Counted from the stretch's first letter, positions 8,034-17,254 are shown. The stretch is 64,000 nt of DNA from Streptomyces fructofermentans (GCF_014651055.1 NZ_BMWD01000005.1:1-64000); one strand, 5' to 3'. Notes: a model not told the origin generated them from the sequence alone. A program made the numbers and translations.

Positions 8034-9233
8034 GTGGAGACTCCGGGGTCGCAGTCATCACTGCACCGGGCCAATCTCGAACGGGTCGTACGCGCGGTGC
8101 GCCTGGCCGGATCGCTCACGCAGGCGGAGATCGCGAGGACCACGGGCCTTTCCGCGGCCACGGTCTCCAACATCGTCCGTGAGCTCAAGGACGGCGGGAC
8201 GGTCGAGGTCACACCGACTTCCGCGGGTGGCCGCAGGGCCCGCAGCGTGAGTCTGAGCGGTGACGCCGGCATCGTGATCGGGGTCGACTTCGGGCACACG
8301 CATTTGCGCGTCGCGGTCGGAAACCTGGCCCATCAGGTACTGGCCGAGGAATCCGAGCCGCTCGACGTGGACGCTTCGGCGGCACAGGGCTTCGACCGGG
8401 CGGAACAGCTGGTCAACCGCTTGATCGCGGCAACCGGGGTGGACCGGGACAAGGTCGCGGGGGTGGGCCTCGGAGTGCCGGGGCCCATCGACGTGGAGTC
8501 CGGGACGCTCGGCTCCACGTCGATCCTGCCGGGCTGGACCGGCACCAGGCCCGCCGAGGAGCTGCGGGGGCGGCTCGGCGTGCCGGTGTACGTGGACAAC
8601 GACGCGAACCTGGGCGCTCTGGGGGAGCTGGTCTGGGGGAGCGGCAGGGGCGTCCGGGACCTGGCGTACATCAAGGTCGCGAGCGGTGTCGGCGCCGGAC
8701 TCGTGATCAGTGGCAAGATCTACCGCGGCCCGGGTGGCACCGCCGGAGAAATCGGGCATATTACTCTTGACGAGTCCGGACCCGTCTGCCGCTGCGGCAA
8801 CCGCGGCTGCTTGGAGACGTTTGCGGCCGCACGCTACGTGCTGCCGCTTCTTCAATCCAGTCACGGCACCGACCTGACCATGGAAGGGGTCGTGCGGCTG
8901 GCGCGGGACGGAGACCCTGGCTGCCGTCGGGTGATCGCCGACGTGGGCCGACACATCGGGAGTGGAGTCGCCAACCTCTGCAACTTGCTCAACCCGAGCC
9001 GGGTGGTCCTCGGCGGCGATCTCGCCGAGGCCGGTGAGCTCGTCCTCGGGCCCATCAGGGAGTCCGTCGGCCGCTATGCGATCCCCAGTGCGGCACGGCA
9101 GCTCTCCGTTCTGCCGGGGGCCCTCGGCGGCCGGGCGGAAGTCCTCGGGGCACTCGCTCTCGCACTCAGCGAGATGGGCGATTCGACCCTTTTGGACGGA
9201 TCTTTCGCCTCGGTCGCGCCTGCCTTCACTTAG
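8034..9233 (+). CDS. rok7B7: ROK-family transcriptional regulator Rok7B7
   Basis: A 399-residue ROK-family repressor. An N-terminal winged helix-turn-helix (LTQAEIARTTGLSAATVSNIVRE, about residues 22-44) is followed by a sugar-kinase-like ROK domain with the zinc motif CRCGNRGCLE (about residues 253-262). In S. coelicolor, Rok7B7 sits between ngcEFG and xylFGH, represses xylFGH and influences carbon catabolite repression, development and antibiotics. Start chosen at the GTG at 8034, which has an AGGAGG box at 8023-8028 five bases upstream; an in-frame TTG at 7983 lacks one. The binding-site motif it is reported to use occurs upstream of xylF. Confidence 0.9.
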   Translation: METPGSQSSLHRANLERVVRAVRLAGSLTQAEIARTTGLSAATVSNIVRELKDGGTVEVTPTSAGGRRARSVSLSGDAGIVIGVDFGHTHLRVAVGNLAHQVLAEESEPLDVDASAAQGFDRAEQLVNRLIAATGVDRDKVAGVGLGVPGPIDVESGTLGSTSILPGWTGTRPAEELRGRLGVPVYVDNDANLGALGELVWGSGRGVRDLAYIKVASGVGAGLVISGKIYRGPGGTAGEIGHITLDESGPVCRCGNRGCLETFAAARYVLPLLQSSHGTDLTMEGVVRLARDGDPGCRRVIADVGRHIGSGVANLCNLLNPSRVVLGGDLAEAGELVLGPIRESVGRYAIPSAARQLSVLPGALGGRAEVLGALALALSEMGDSTLLDGSFASVAPAFT

Positions 9234-9267
9234 AGAACGGATGGCACCGTTGCCATCTCGTTAAGGA

Positions 9268-9280
9268 TTTACTTCTTGAC
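9268..9280 (+). promoter_or_regulatory. Rok7B7-type operator upstream of xylF
   Basis: TTTACTTCTTGAC fits all 13 positions of TTKAMKHSTTSAV, the Rok7B7 consensus as I recall it from the S. coelicolor literature. It lies 74 bp before the xylF start, overlapping a TTGACG -35-like box (9275-9280 and the following base). A related 11/13 match (TTCACTAGTTGGA) occurs at 7975-7987 before rok7B7 and might mediate autoregulation. Binding is inferred. Confidence 0.55.
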
Positions 9281-9353
9281 GCCGCACCCGTGGCCAAGTT
9301 GACTTCGAGCCACCTCGGCCGCAACGTCGCGGCCTCGTCAGGGAGGTTTCTGA

Positions 9354-10472
9354 ATGAACATGCGTATGCGTCGCGCCGCCTTTGCCGTTGCCGCTGGTGC
9401 GATGGCCGTCTCGCTCGCTGCCTGTGGCAGCGCCGGCGACTCCGACGAAAGCGGCGACAGCACGAAGTCGCCGGCCAAGGGCGACAACATCAAGGTCGGC
9501 CTTCTCCTCCCGGAGAACCAGACCGCGCGGTACGAGCAGTTCGACAAGCCGCTCATCGAGAAGAAGGTCGCGGAGCTGACGGACGGCAAGGGCGAGGTCA
9601 TCTACGCCAACGCCAAGCAGGACGCCACCACGCAGGCCCAGCAGGTCGACACCATGATCACCAACAAGGTGGACGTGCTGATCGTCGACGCTGTCGACTC
9701 GAAGGCCATCGCCAACTCGGTCAAGAAGGCCAAGGACGCCGACATCCCCGTCGTCGCGTACGACCGCCTGGCCGAAGGCCCGATCGACGCCTACACCTCC
9801 TTCGACAACGAAGAGGTCGGCCGTGTCCAGGGCAAGGCCCTCCTCGAGGCTCTCGGCGACAAGGCCAAGCCCTCCGCGAAGATCGTCATGATGAACGGCG
9901 CGGTCACCGACCCGAACGCCGCCCTCTTCAAGAAGGGCGCGCTGTCCGAGCTCGAGGGCAAGGTCGACATCGCGAAGTCGTACGACACCAAGGAGTGGAA
10001 GCCGGAGAACGCCAACGCCAACATGGAAGGCGCCATCTCCGCGATCGGCAAGAAGAACATCGTCGGCGTCTACTCCGCCAACGACGGCATGGCCGGCGGT
10101 ATCATCACGGCCCTGAAGTCGGCGGGCGTCACCCCGCTCCCGCCCGTCACCGGCCAGGACGCCGAGCTTGCCGGTGTGCAGCGCATCGTCGCGGGCGAGC
10201 AGTTCATGAGCGTCTACAAGCCGTACGCCCCGGAGGCTGCCGCCGCCGCGGAGATGGCCGTCGCGCTCGCCAAGGGTGAGAAGCTCGACTCGGTCGCCAA
10301 GGACTCGGTCGACAGCCCCACCACGAAGGGTGTCGCCTCGGTGCTCGTCCCGGTCACCTCGCTGACCAAGGAGAACATCGCCGACACCGTCGTCAAGGAC
10401 GGCGTCTACACCGTCGCCGACATCTGCACGGCCAAGTACAAGGCCGCCTGCGACAAGATCGGCCTCAAGTAG
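9354..10472 (+). CDS. xylF: Xylose-binding lipoprotein XylF
   Basis: A 372-residue periplasmic-binding-protein type 1 of the XylF/RbsB family, the receptor of the xylose ABC importer. The signal peptide ends in the lipobox LAAC with Cys24, so it is a membrane-anchored lipoprotein. The mature part starts with NIKVGLLLPENQTARYEQFD, followed by two Rossmann-like lobes with VDVLIVDAVDS and GRVQGKALLEAL segments. A GGGAGG ribosome-binding site lies at 9341-9346. It heads xylFGH, directly after rok7B7. Two stem-loops separate it from xylG, which may keep the binding protein more abundant than the membrane parts. Confidence 0.88.
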   Translation: MNMRMRRAAFAVAAGAMAVSLAACGSAGDSDESGDSTKSPAKGDNIKVGLLLPENQTARYEQFDKPLIEKKVAELTDGKGEVIYANAKQDATTQAQQVDTMITNKVDVLIVDAVDSKAIANSVKKAKDADIPVVAYDRLAEGPIDAYTSFDNEEVGRVQGKALLEALGDKAKPSAKIVMMNGAVTDPNAALFKKGALSELEGKVDIAKSYDTKEWKPENANANMEGAISAIGKKNIVGVYSANDGMAGGIITALKSAGVTPLPPVTGQDAELAGVQRIVAGEQFMSVYKPYAPEAAAAAEMAVALAKGEKLDSVAKDSVDSPTTKGVASVLVPVTSLTKENIADTVVKDGVYTVADICTAKYKAACDKIGLK

Positions 10473-10494
10473 TAACCCGCTGGTCCGTCGACCA

Positions 10495-10526
10495 GGTGCG
10501 GGAACCCGTCAGCGGGTTCCCGCACC
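10495..10526 (+). terminator. Intercistronic stem-loop 1, xylF-xylG
   Basis: A perfect 14-bp stem (10495-10508 with 10513-10526) and a 4-nt loop (TCAG), 22 nt after the xylF stop. Its shape is that of a strong terminator. As it sits inside the operon, partial termination or 3'-end protection of the xylF message is likely. Confidence 0.75.
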
Positions 10527-10564
10527 GGGCTCAGTGCCCGTGACGGACCGGCACCCGAAGCCCC

Positions 10565-10613
10565 TCCGGCGCCCCGCAATCACCAGCCCCGCAAGCTAGG
10601 GCGGGGCGCCGGA
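10565..10613 (+). repeat. Intercistronic stem-loop 2, xylF-xylG
   Basis: A second perfect inverted repeat, TCCGGCGCCCCGC (10565-10577) with GCGGGGCGCCGGA (10601-10613), enclosing 23 nt. It lies between the first hairpin and xylG. Confidence 0.65.
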
Positions 10614-10685
10614 AGGAACACTTCACCCCTCCGAATTCTTCTGCACAACCTCCCGCCGGGTCAGGCGGCGAAGGAGATGGTTCAC

Positions 10686-11468
10686 GTGTCCGCTACGCCT
10701 GTCCTGGCGTTGCGCGGGGTCTCCAAGCGGTTCGGTGCCGTCCAGGCGCTCACCGACGTAGAGCTCGAGATCCACGCCGGCGAGGTGGTCGCCCTCGTCG
10801 GCGACAACGGCGCCGGAAAGTCCACGCTGGTCAAGACGATCGCCGGCGTGCACCCCATCGATGAGGGCGTCATCGAATGGGACGGCAAGACCGTCCAGAT
10901 CACCCGGCCGCACGACGCCCAGAACCTGGGCATCGCGACCGTCTACCAGGACCTCGCGCTGTGCGACAACATCGATGTCGTCGGCAACCTCTACCTCGGG
11001 CGTGAGCTCAAGAAGAGGGGCATCCTGGACGAGGTCGAGATGGAGCGCCGCTCCCGCGAGCTGCTCCAGACGCTGTCGATCCGCATCCCCAGCGTGCGCA
11101 TCCCGATCGCCTCGCTCTCCGGCGGTCAGCGCCAGACCGTGGCCATCGCGCGATCCATGCTCGGCGAGCCCAAGCTGGTCATCCTCGACGAGCCCACCGC
11201 GGCCCTCGGCGTGGAGCAGACCGCCCAGGTCCTCGACCTGGTCGAGCGTCTGCGCGAGCGCGGCCACGCCGTCCTCCTCATCAGCCACAACATGGCCGAC
11301 GTGAAGGCTGTCGCCGACAAGGTCGCCGTGCTCCGGCTCGGCCGCAACAACGGCGTCTTCGAGGTCAAGACCACCTCCCAGGAAGAGATCATTTCCGCCA
11401 TCACCGGTGCCACGGACAACGCCGTGACCCGTCGTGCGGCGCGCAGCAACGGGGAGGCTCAGAAGTGA
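10686..11468 (+). CDS. xylG: Xylose ABC importer ATPase XylG (single nucleotide-binding domain)
   Basis: A 260-residue ABC ATPase: Walker A GDNGAGKST (residues 39-47), signature LSGGQRQ, Walker B LVILDEPTAAL, and the switch His in LLISHNM. Unlike E. coli XylG, which carries two ATPase domains in about 510 residues, this is a single domain, so it would act as a homodimer. I chose the GTG at 10686 because AAGGAG (10671-10676) is nine bases upstream; an ATG at 10677 touches that box directly. It overlaps xylH by 4 nt (GTGA), so the two are translationally coupled. Confidence 0.87.
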   Translation: MSATPVLALRGVSKRFGAVQALTDVELEIHAGEVVALVGDNGAGKSTLVKTIAGVHPIDEGVIEWDGKTVQITRPHDAQNLGIATVYQDLALCDNIDVVGNLYLGRELKKRGILDEVEMERRSRELLQTLSIRIPSVRIPIASLSGGQRQTVAIARSMLGEPKLVILDEPTAALGVEQTAQVLDLVERLRERGHAVLLISHNMADVKAVADKVAVLRLGRNNGVFEVKTTSQEEIISAITGATDNAVTRRAARSNGEAQK

Positions 11469-12757
11469 GCACCGACAAGACCTCCGCCAGCAAGGACGAG
11501 CACCTCGTCGAGAACCCCGAGGCGGCCGCCGCCGCGGTCACCGCGGTCGACCCCCGTCTGCTCGTGCGCGAGCAGGGCCTCGCCGGCTACGTCGGCGAGT
11601 TCAAGCGGAAGATGCGCGCCGGTGACCTGGGCTCCGTCCCGGTCGTCATCGGCCTGATCGTCATCTGCATCATCTTCCAGAGCCTGAACTCGGCCTTCCT
11701 CTCCGCCGAGAACCTGAACAACATCGCCGTCGCGATGGTGGCGACCGGCATGATGTCGGTCGGCATCATCTTCGTGCTGCTGCTCGGTGAGATCGACCTG
11801 TCGGTCGGCTCGGTCAGCGGTGTGGCGGGCGCCATCACCGCGGTGCTCACCGTCACGCACGGCATGAACCAGTGGCTCGCCATCCTCATCGCCCTCGCCA
11901 GCGGCGCGGCGATCGGCTCGCTGCACGGCTTCTTCTTCGCGAAGATCGGGGCTCCCGCGTTCGCGGTGACCCTGGCCGGCCTGCTGTTCTGGCTCGGCTT
12001 CATGCTCCAGATCCTGGGCGAGAACGGCACCATCAACATCGACAGCGAGGGCGCGGTCGGCAAGCTGACCACGTACTACTTCTCCGATGTCGCGGCCGCC
12101 TACGGACTGGCCACCGCCGCCGTGGTGCTCTTCTTCGTCACCACGTTCCTGGACAGCCGCCGCCGCGAGGCCGCGGGAGTGCCCTCCCGTCCGCTGAGCG
12201 AGATCGTGCTGCGCACGGCGCTGCTGGCGATCATCGCGTTCGCCGCGGCGATCATGTTCAACCAGTACAAGGGCCTGCCCCTGGCGCTGCTGCTGTTCCT
12301 GCTGGTCCTGGTGGGCACGGACTTCCTGCTCCGCCGCACGGGCTACGGTCGCAAGATCTTCGCCCTCGGCGGCAGCGTCGAGGCGTCCCGTCGTGCCGGT
12401 ATCAACGTCACGGCGGTCCGGATCTCGGTCTTCGCCATCGCGGGCCTGTTCGCCGCGGTCGGCGGTCTCTTCTGGTCCTCCAAGATCGCCGCTGCCAACC
12501 AGAGCGCCGGTGCCGGTGACCTTCTGATGAACGTCATCGCCGCCGCCGTCATCGGTGGCACCAGCCTCTTCGGTGGCCGGGGCCGCACCTGGAACGCGCT
12601 TCTCGGTGTCATGGTCATCACCTCGATCCAGTACGGACTCGCCCTTGAGGGCATCGCCACCCCGGTCCAGTACATGATCACCGGTGGAGTCCTGCTCGCG
12701 ACGGTCGTCATCGACTCCGTCACCCGCAAGACCCAGCGGACCGCCGGCCGCGCCTAG
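11465..12757 (+). CDS. xylH: Xylose ABC permease XylH
   Basis: A 430-residue membrane permease of the RbsC/XylH (branched-chain-type) family. An N-terminal cytoplasmic tail of about 55 residues is followed by roughly ten membrane helices, with the family segments GEIDLSVGSVSGV and GGTSLFGGRG. Its GTG start overlaps the xylG stop. It would form the channel of the XylFGH importer. A terminator lies 119 nt downstream. Confidence 0.88.
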   Translation: MSTDKTSASKDEHLVENPEAAAAAVTAVDPRLLVREQGLAGYVGEFKRKMRAGDLGSVPVVIGLIVICIIFQSLNSAFLSAENLNNIAVAMVATGMMSVGIIFVLLLGEIDLSVGSVSGVAGAITAVLTVTHGMNQWLAILIALASGAAIGSLHGFFFAKIGAPAFAVTLAGLLFWLGFMLQILGENGTINIDSEGAVGKLTTYYFSDVAAAYGLATAAVVLFFVTTFLDSRRREAAGVPSRPLSEIVLRTALLAIIAFAAAIMFNQYKGLPLALLLFLLVLVGTDFLLRRTGYGRKIFALGGSVEASRRAGINVTAVRISVFAIAGLFAAVGGLFWSSKIAAANQSAGAGDLLMNVIAAAVIGGTSLFGGRGRTWNALLGVMVITSIQYGLALEGIATPVQYMITGGVLLATVVIDSVTRKTQRTAGRA

Positions 12758-12875
12758 CGCCCGGAGGGCCGGCGGGTCGACCGCGCGGCCCGCGGCGCGG
12801 AGCACCCCGGAACCCGTTGTCCTGACGGGTTCGGCGGGCCCCGCGCCCCCGGTGGGGCGCAGCCCCTCCCACGAC

Positions 12876-12911
12876 AAGTGCCCGGCACCAATGGCGGTGC
12901 CGGGCACTTTT
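12876..12911 (+). terminator. Terminator after xylH
   Basis: A perfect 14-bp stem, AAGTGCCCGGCACC (12876-12889) with its complement (12896-12909), a 6-nt loop and a TTTT run. It ends the xylFGH transcript. Confidence 0.85.
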
Positions 12912-12954
12912 GTGTGCGTTGGGGCGTTTGGTGGCAGAACAGTCGGGCGAGATT

Positions 12955-12983
12955 GTTGTACGGCCGGTTCCGCGATGTACAAC
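12955..12983. promoter_or_regulatory. Inverted repeat and -10 box in the dxs promoter region
   Basis: GTTGTAC (12955-12961) and GTACAAC (12977-12983) form a 7-bp inverted repeat with a 15-bp spacer, the spacing of a dimeric regulator site. Further down, TAGACT at 13019-13024 is a good -10 hexamer, 49 nt before the dxs start. No clear -35 is visible. The regulator, if any, is unknown. Confidence 0.35.
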
Positions 12984-13072
12984 GCGGAGCCCGGCCGACG
13001 CCTCCGAAGGCGGAACATTAGACTCGACAGACCCGGCAATAGCTCGATCAGCTCTACTGCAAGGAGGCACGG

Positions 13073-14992
13073 GTGCCGCTGCTGACCCGCATCAGGGGAC
13101 CGCGCGATCTGGACCGGCTCAGCCTGGAGCAGCTGGACCAGCTGGCGGACGAGATCCGGACCTTCCTCGTCGACGCGGTCTCCAAGACCGGCGGCCACCT
13201 CGGCCCCAATCTCGGCGTCGTCGAGCTCACCATCGCACTGCACCGCGTGTTCGAGTCGCCGAAGGACCGGATCCTCTGGGACACCGGACACCAGTCCTAC
13301 GTGCACAAGCTCCTCACGGGCCGGCAGGACTTCTCGAAGCTGAAGATGAAGGGCGGCCTGTCCGGCTACCCCTCCCAGGCGGAGTCCGAGCACGACGTCA
13401 TCGAGAACTCGCACGCCTCCACGGTCCTCGGCTGGGCCGACGGCCTCGCGAAGGCCAACGAGGTGCTCGAACGGGACGACCACGTCGTCGCCGTCATCGG
13501 GGACGGGGCGCTCACCGGCGGCATGGCCTGGGAGGCGCTCAACAACATCGCCGACGCCAAGGACCGCCCGCTCGTCATCGTCGTCAACGACAACGAGCGG
13601 TCGTACGCGCCGACCATCGGCGGCCTCGCCAACCACCTGGCGACCCTGCGCACCACCGACGGCTACGAGCGCTTCCTGGCCCGCGGCAAGGACCTCCTGG
13701 AGCGCACCCCGGTCGTCGGCAAGCCCCTCTACGAGACGCTGCACGGCGCCAAGAAGGGCCTCAAGGACTTCATCGCCCCGCAGGGCATGTTCGAGGACCT
13801 CGGCCTGAAGTACGTCGGCCCGATCGACGGCCACGACATCGAGGCCCTGGAGTCCGCGCTCGCCCGCGCCAAGCGCTTCGGCGGGCCCGTCATCGTCCAC
13901 TGCCTCACCGAGAAGGGCCGGGGCTACCAGCCCGCCCTCCAGGACGAGGCGGACCGCTTCCACGCCGTCGGCAGGATCCACCCGGACACGGGTCTGCCGA
14001 TCGCCTCCTCCGGCGCCGACTGGACCTCGGTCTTCGGCGAGGAGATGGTCAAGCTCGGCAAGGAGCGCAAGGACGTCGTGGCCATCACGGCCGCCATGCT
14101 CCAGCCGGTGGGCCTCGACAAGTTCGCCAAGGCCTTCCCCTCGCGCGTCTACGACGTGGGCATCGCGGAGCAGCACGCCGCCGTGTCGGCGGCGGGCCTC
14201 GCCACGGGCGGCCTGCACCCGGTCTTCGCCGTGTACGCGACCTTCCTCAACCGCGCCTTCGACCAGGTGCTGATGGATGTCGCCCTGCACAAGTGCGGTG
14301 TCACCTTCGTGCTCGACCGGGCCGGCGTGACCGGCACGGACGGCGCCTCGCACAACGGCATGTGGGACATGTCGATCCTCCAGGTCGTGCCGGGCCTGCG
14401 GCTGGCCGCGCCGCGCGACGCCGACCAGGTCCGCGCCCAGCTCCGGGAGGCCGTCGAGGTCACCGACGCCCCGACGGTGGTCCGCTTCTCCAAGGGCGCG
14501 GTCGGGCCCGCCGTACCCGCCGTGGGACGCATCGGCGGGATGGACGTCCTGCGCGAGCCGGGCACGGACACCCCGGACGTGCTCCTGGTCTCCGTCGGCG
14601 CCCTCGCGCCGATGTGCCTGGAGATCGCCGGCCTCCTGGACCGGCAGGGCATCTCCACGACCGTCGTCGACCCGCGCTGGGTCAAGCCCGTCGACGAGGC
14701 CATGGCCCCGCTCGCCGAGCGCCACCGCGTGGTCGTCACCGTCGAGGACAACTCCCGCGTCGGCGGTGTCGGCTCCGCGGTCGCCCAGGCCCTGCGCGAC
14801 GCGGGCGTCGACGTGCCGCTGCGCGACTTCGGCATCCCGCCGCGGTTCCTCGACCACGCCTCCCGCAAGGAGGTCATGGCCGAGATCGGGCTGACAGCGC
14901 CGGACATCGCCCGCCAGGTCACCGGGCTCGTCTCCAGGTTCGACGGCAGGTTCGACCAGGCGCACGCCTCCGCGGAGCCCGCGCGCGACTGA
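13073..14992 (+). CDS. dxs: 1-deoxy-D-xylulose-5-phosphate synthase
   Basis: A 639-residue thiamine-diphosphate enzyme that joins pyruvate and glyceraldehyde-3-phosphate to give DXP, the first step of the MEP isoprenoid pathway. It has the [10 protein letters not shown] motif near residue 66, the TPP-binding [16 protein letters not shown] stretch near 143-160, a transketolase pyrimidine-binding domain from about 320 (GIAEQHAAV near 363), and a C-terminal transketolase domain. The GTG start at 13073 has AAGGAGG at 13061-13067. Full family length. It follows the xyl terminator, so it is probably its own transcription unit. Streptomyces often carry a second dxs elsewhere. Confidence 0.95.
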   Translation: MPLLTRIRGPRDLDRLSLEQLDQLADEIRTFLVDAVSKTGGHLGPNLGVVELTIALHRVFESPKDRILWDTGHQSYVHKLLTGRQDFSKLKMKGGLSGYPSQAESEHDVIENSHASTVLGWADGLAKANEVLERDDHVVAVIGDGALTGGMAWEALNNIADAKDRPLVIVVNDNERSYAPTIGGLANHLATLRTTDGYERFLARGKDLLERTPVVGKPLYETLHGAKKGLKDFIAPQGMFEDLGLKYVGPIDGHDIEALESALARAKRFGGPVIVHCLTEKGRGYQPALQDEADRFHAVGRIHPDTGLPIASSGADWTSVFGEEMVKLGKERKDVVAITAAMLQPVGLDKFAKAFPSRVYDVGIAEQHAAVSAAGLATGGLHPVFAVYATFLNRAFDQVLMDVALHKCGVTFVLDRAGVTGTDGASHNGMWDMSILQVVPGLRLAAPRDADQVRAQLREAVEVTDAPTVVRFSKGAVGPAVPAVGRIGGMDVLREPGTDTPDVLLVSVGALAPMCLEIAGLLDRQGISTTVVDPRWVKPVDEAMAPLAERHRVVVTVEDNSRVGGVGSAVAQALRDAGVDVPLRDFGIPPRFLDHASRKEVMAEIGLTAPDIARQVTGLVSRFDGRFDQAHASAEPARD

Positions 14993-15003
14993 CGCACACC
15001 CGG

Positions 15004-15047
15004 ATGGGCCGGTTCCAGCACCCTTTACGGTGGTGGAACCGGCCCAT
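15004..15047 (+). terminator. Terminator after dxs
   Basis: A 14-bp perfect stem, ATGGGCCGGTTCCA (15004-15017) with TGGAACCGGCCCAT (15034-15047). The 16-nt loop contains a further CACC/GGTGG pairing. It begins 12 nt after the dxs stop. Confidence 0.85.
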
Positions 15048-15131
15048 TCGCGTGAACGCCCACGTGCCGGGGCATACGGAGTACTCCCCCTCTCGATCAT
15101 GTCGAGGAAGACAAGCGTGGGAGGTACGACC

Positions 15132-16655
15132 GTGAGCAGCACCCTCTTCAGAACGAAGAAGGTCGAGCAGTCCATCCTGGACACAGAGGAACCGGAGCAC
15201 GCGCTCAAGAAATCCCTGTCCGCACTCGACCTGACCGTCTTCGGCGTCGGTGTCATCATCGGCACCGGGATCTTCGTGCTCACCGGCACGGTCGCGAAGA
15301 ACAACGCCGGCCCCGCCGTGGCCCTGGCCTTCGTCGTGGCCGGTGTCGTCTGCGCGCTCGCCGCGCTCTGCTACGCCGAGTTCGCCTCCACGGTCCCGGT
15401 CGCCGGGTCGGCGTACACCTTCTCGTACGCCTCCCTCGGCGAGCTGCCCGCCTGGATCATCGGCTGGGACCTGGTGCTGGAGTTCGCCCTCGGCACGGCG
15501 GTGGTCGCCGTCGGCTGGTCCGGTTACATCGCCTCGCTGCTGGACAACGCGGGGTGGCAACTGCCGGCCGCGCTGAGCGGCCGGGAGGGCGCCGACGGCT
15601 TCGGCTTCGACATCCTCGCGGCGGCGCTCGTGCTGGTGCTCACCGCGATCCTGGTGGTCGGCATGAAGCTCTCCGCGCGGGTCACCTCGGTCGTCGTCGC
15701 CATCAAGGTGACCGTCGTCGTCGTGGTGATCGTCGCCGGCGCCTTCTTCATCGACGGCAAGAACTACGAGCCCTTCATCCCCGAGGCGCAGCCCGTGGAC
15801 GCGGGCGCCGGACTCCAGTCCCCGCTGATCCAGCTGATCTTCGGCTGGGCGCCCTCCAACTTCGGCGTGATGGGCATCTTCACCGCGGCCTCCGTGGTCT
15901 TCTTCGCCTTCATCGGCTTCGACGTCGTGGCCACCGCCGCCGAGGAGACCCGCAACCCGCAGCGGGACATGCCGCGCGGAATCCTCGGATCGCTGATCAT
16001 CTGCACCACCCTGTACGTGGCCGTGGCCATCGTCGTGACCGGCATGCAGCACTACAGCGAGCTGTCCGTCGACGCCCCGCTCGCGGACGCGTTCAAGGCC
16101 ACCGGACACCCCTGGTACGCGGGGTTCATCAGCTTCGGCGCGGCCGTCGGCCTCACGAGCGTCTGCATGATCCTGCTCCTCGGGCAGACCCGCGTCTTCT
16201 TCGCGATGAGCCGTGACGGGCTGCTGCCGCGGTTCTTCTCGCGGGTCCACCCGCGCTTCAAGACCCCGCACCGGCCGACCATTCTGCTCGGTGTCGTCAT
16301 CGCGATCCTCGCGGGGTTCACGAGCCTCAGCGAACTCGCCGAGCTGGTGAACATCGGCACGCTGTTCGCCTTCGTCGTCGTGGCGATCGGCGTGATCATC
16401 CTGCGCCGCACGCGCCCCGAGCTGCCCCGCTCGTTCCGTACGCCGCTGGTGCCGTTCCTCCCGATCGTGTCCGTGCTCGCCTCGCTCTGGCTGATGCTGA
16501 ACCTGCCCGCCGAGACCTGGCTGCGGTTCGGCATCTGGATGGTGATCGGTGCGGCCGTGTACTTCGCCTACGGCCGTTCCCACAGCCGTCTCGGACGGCA
16601 CGAGGAGACCACGATCGACGGAGGCGCGAACCCGCCGCGCGGCGAGGCCCCGTAG
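15132..16655 (+). CDS. APC-family cationic amino-acid permease
   Basis: A 507-residue permease of the APC superfamily, CAT-like group (compare B. subtilis YfnA and animal CAT). About twelve membrane helices are visible, with the helix 1 signature GVIIGTGIFVLTG near residues 40-52 and the helix 6 segment FFAFIGFDVVATAAEE. It probably imports basic or other amino acids with protons. Start set at the GTG at 15132, with GGGAGG at 15119-15124 seven bases upstream. The 5' context is a dxs terminator, so it has its own promoter. Substrate is not certain. Confidence 0.82.
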   Translation: MSSTLFRTKKVEQSILDTEEPEHALKKSLSALDLTVFGVGVIIGTGIFVLTGTVAKNNAGPAVALAFVVAGVVCALAALCYAEFASTVPVAGSAYTFSYASLGELPAWIIGWDLVLEFALGTAVVAVGWSGYIASLLDNAGWQLPAALSGREGADGFGFDILAAALVLVLTAILVVGMKLSARVTSVVVAIKVTVVVVVIVAGAFFIDGKNYEPFIPEAQPVDAGAGLQSPLIQLIFGWAPSNFGVMGIFTAASVVFFAFIGFDVVATAAEETRNPQRDMPRGILGSLIICTTLYVAVAIVVTGMQHYSELSVDAPLADAFKATGHPWYAGFISFGAAVGLTSVCMILLLGQTRVFFAMSRDGLLPRFFSRVHPRFKTPHRPTILLGVVIAILAGFTSLSELAELVNIGTLFAFVVVAIGVIILRRTRPELPRSFRTPLVPFLPIVSVLASLWLMLNLPAETWLRFGIWMVIGAAVYFAYGRSHSRLGRHEETTIDGGANPPRGEAP

Positions 16656-16840
16656 CCGGACGCACGGCCCTCCCGGCCCCGCGCCGTCCCGCTCCGGCGG
16701 AGACCGCGGGGCCGGGCGCGTACGGGGCCGTACGGGGTCCCACGGGGCAGGGGGGCCGAACGGGGCGTGGCGGGGACGCGCGGCGGTGGCGGGCTGCGAG
16801 GTGCGGGCTGCGAGGTGCGGCCGGCGGCCGGCTGGGGAGG
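16656..16840. other. GC-rich spacer, no gene
   Basis: Spacer between the 3' ends of the convergent permease and NYN genes. It is rich in CGG/GGC runs and contains the short tandem copy 'gcgaggtgcgggct' twice (about 16795-16818). I see no clear terminator stem and no coding frame with support. Confidence 0.4.
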
Positions 16841-17215
16841 TCAGGGCCTGACGGTGCGGGGTCCGGTGACCTCGGCCCCCGACTCCGTGACCCTGGCGCG
16901 CAGTTCGCGGTCGGCCGTCACCACCAGACGGGGCCGGTCGGCGGCCTCCCTGACCAGCTCGACGATGCGGTCGTCGCCGCTGCCCGGGGCCGGGTCGACG
17001 CGTACGCCGGGCACCGATTCGACGCCCCTGGCGGCGCCTTCGACGACCAGCACGAGTTCCAGGGGCCCCGGCCGACCGGGGAGGCCCTCGGCGGCGTACG
17101 GGACGAGGAGGTCCCTCAGCCGTTCCGCGGCGCCCCGGCGGTCGCGCCACCAGCCGTCGGGCACGGACCCGACCACGTTGGCGGCGTCGACGATCACCAG
17201 CGGCGGAGTGTCCAT
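16841..17215 (-). CDS. NYN-domain (PIN-like) protein
   Basis: A 124-residue protein that reads as a NYN/PIN-like nuclease-fold domain. It has an N-terminal IVDAANVVGS with the conserved acidic residue, a central helix WWRDRRGAAERLRDLL, DDRIVELV, and a C-terminal VVTADRELRARV with a second aspartate. Members in Streptomyces are often labelled 'NTP pyrophosphohydrolase', which I think is misleading; YacP-like RNA cleavage or binding is more plausible. It starts 51 nt from the divergent gene at 17267. Activity is inferred from fold only. Confidence 0.65.
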   Translation of the reverse strand: MDTPPLVIVDAANVVGSVPDGWWRDRRGAAERLRDLLVPYAAEGLPGRPGPLELVLVVEGAARGVESVPGVRVDPAPGSGDDRIVELVREAADRPRLVVTADRELRARVTESGAEVTGPRTVRP

Positions 17216-17254
17216 GGGGCCAGGGTCGCACGCCGGCGGTCCACCCCACCTGAT

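Noticed and set aside
12758-12875. Additional gene between xylH and its terminator
   Set aside because: GC-rich leader-like sequence without ribosome-binding site or domain.
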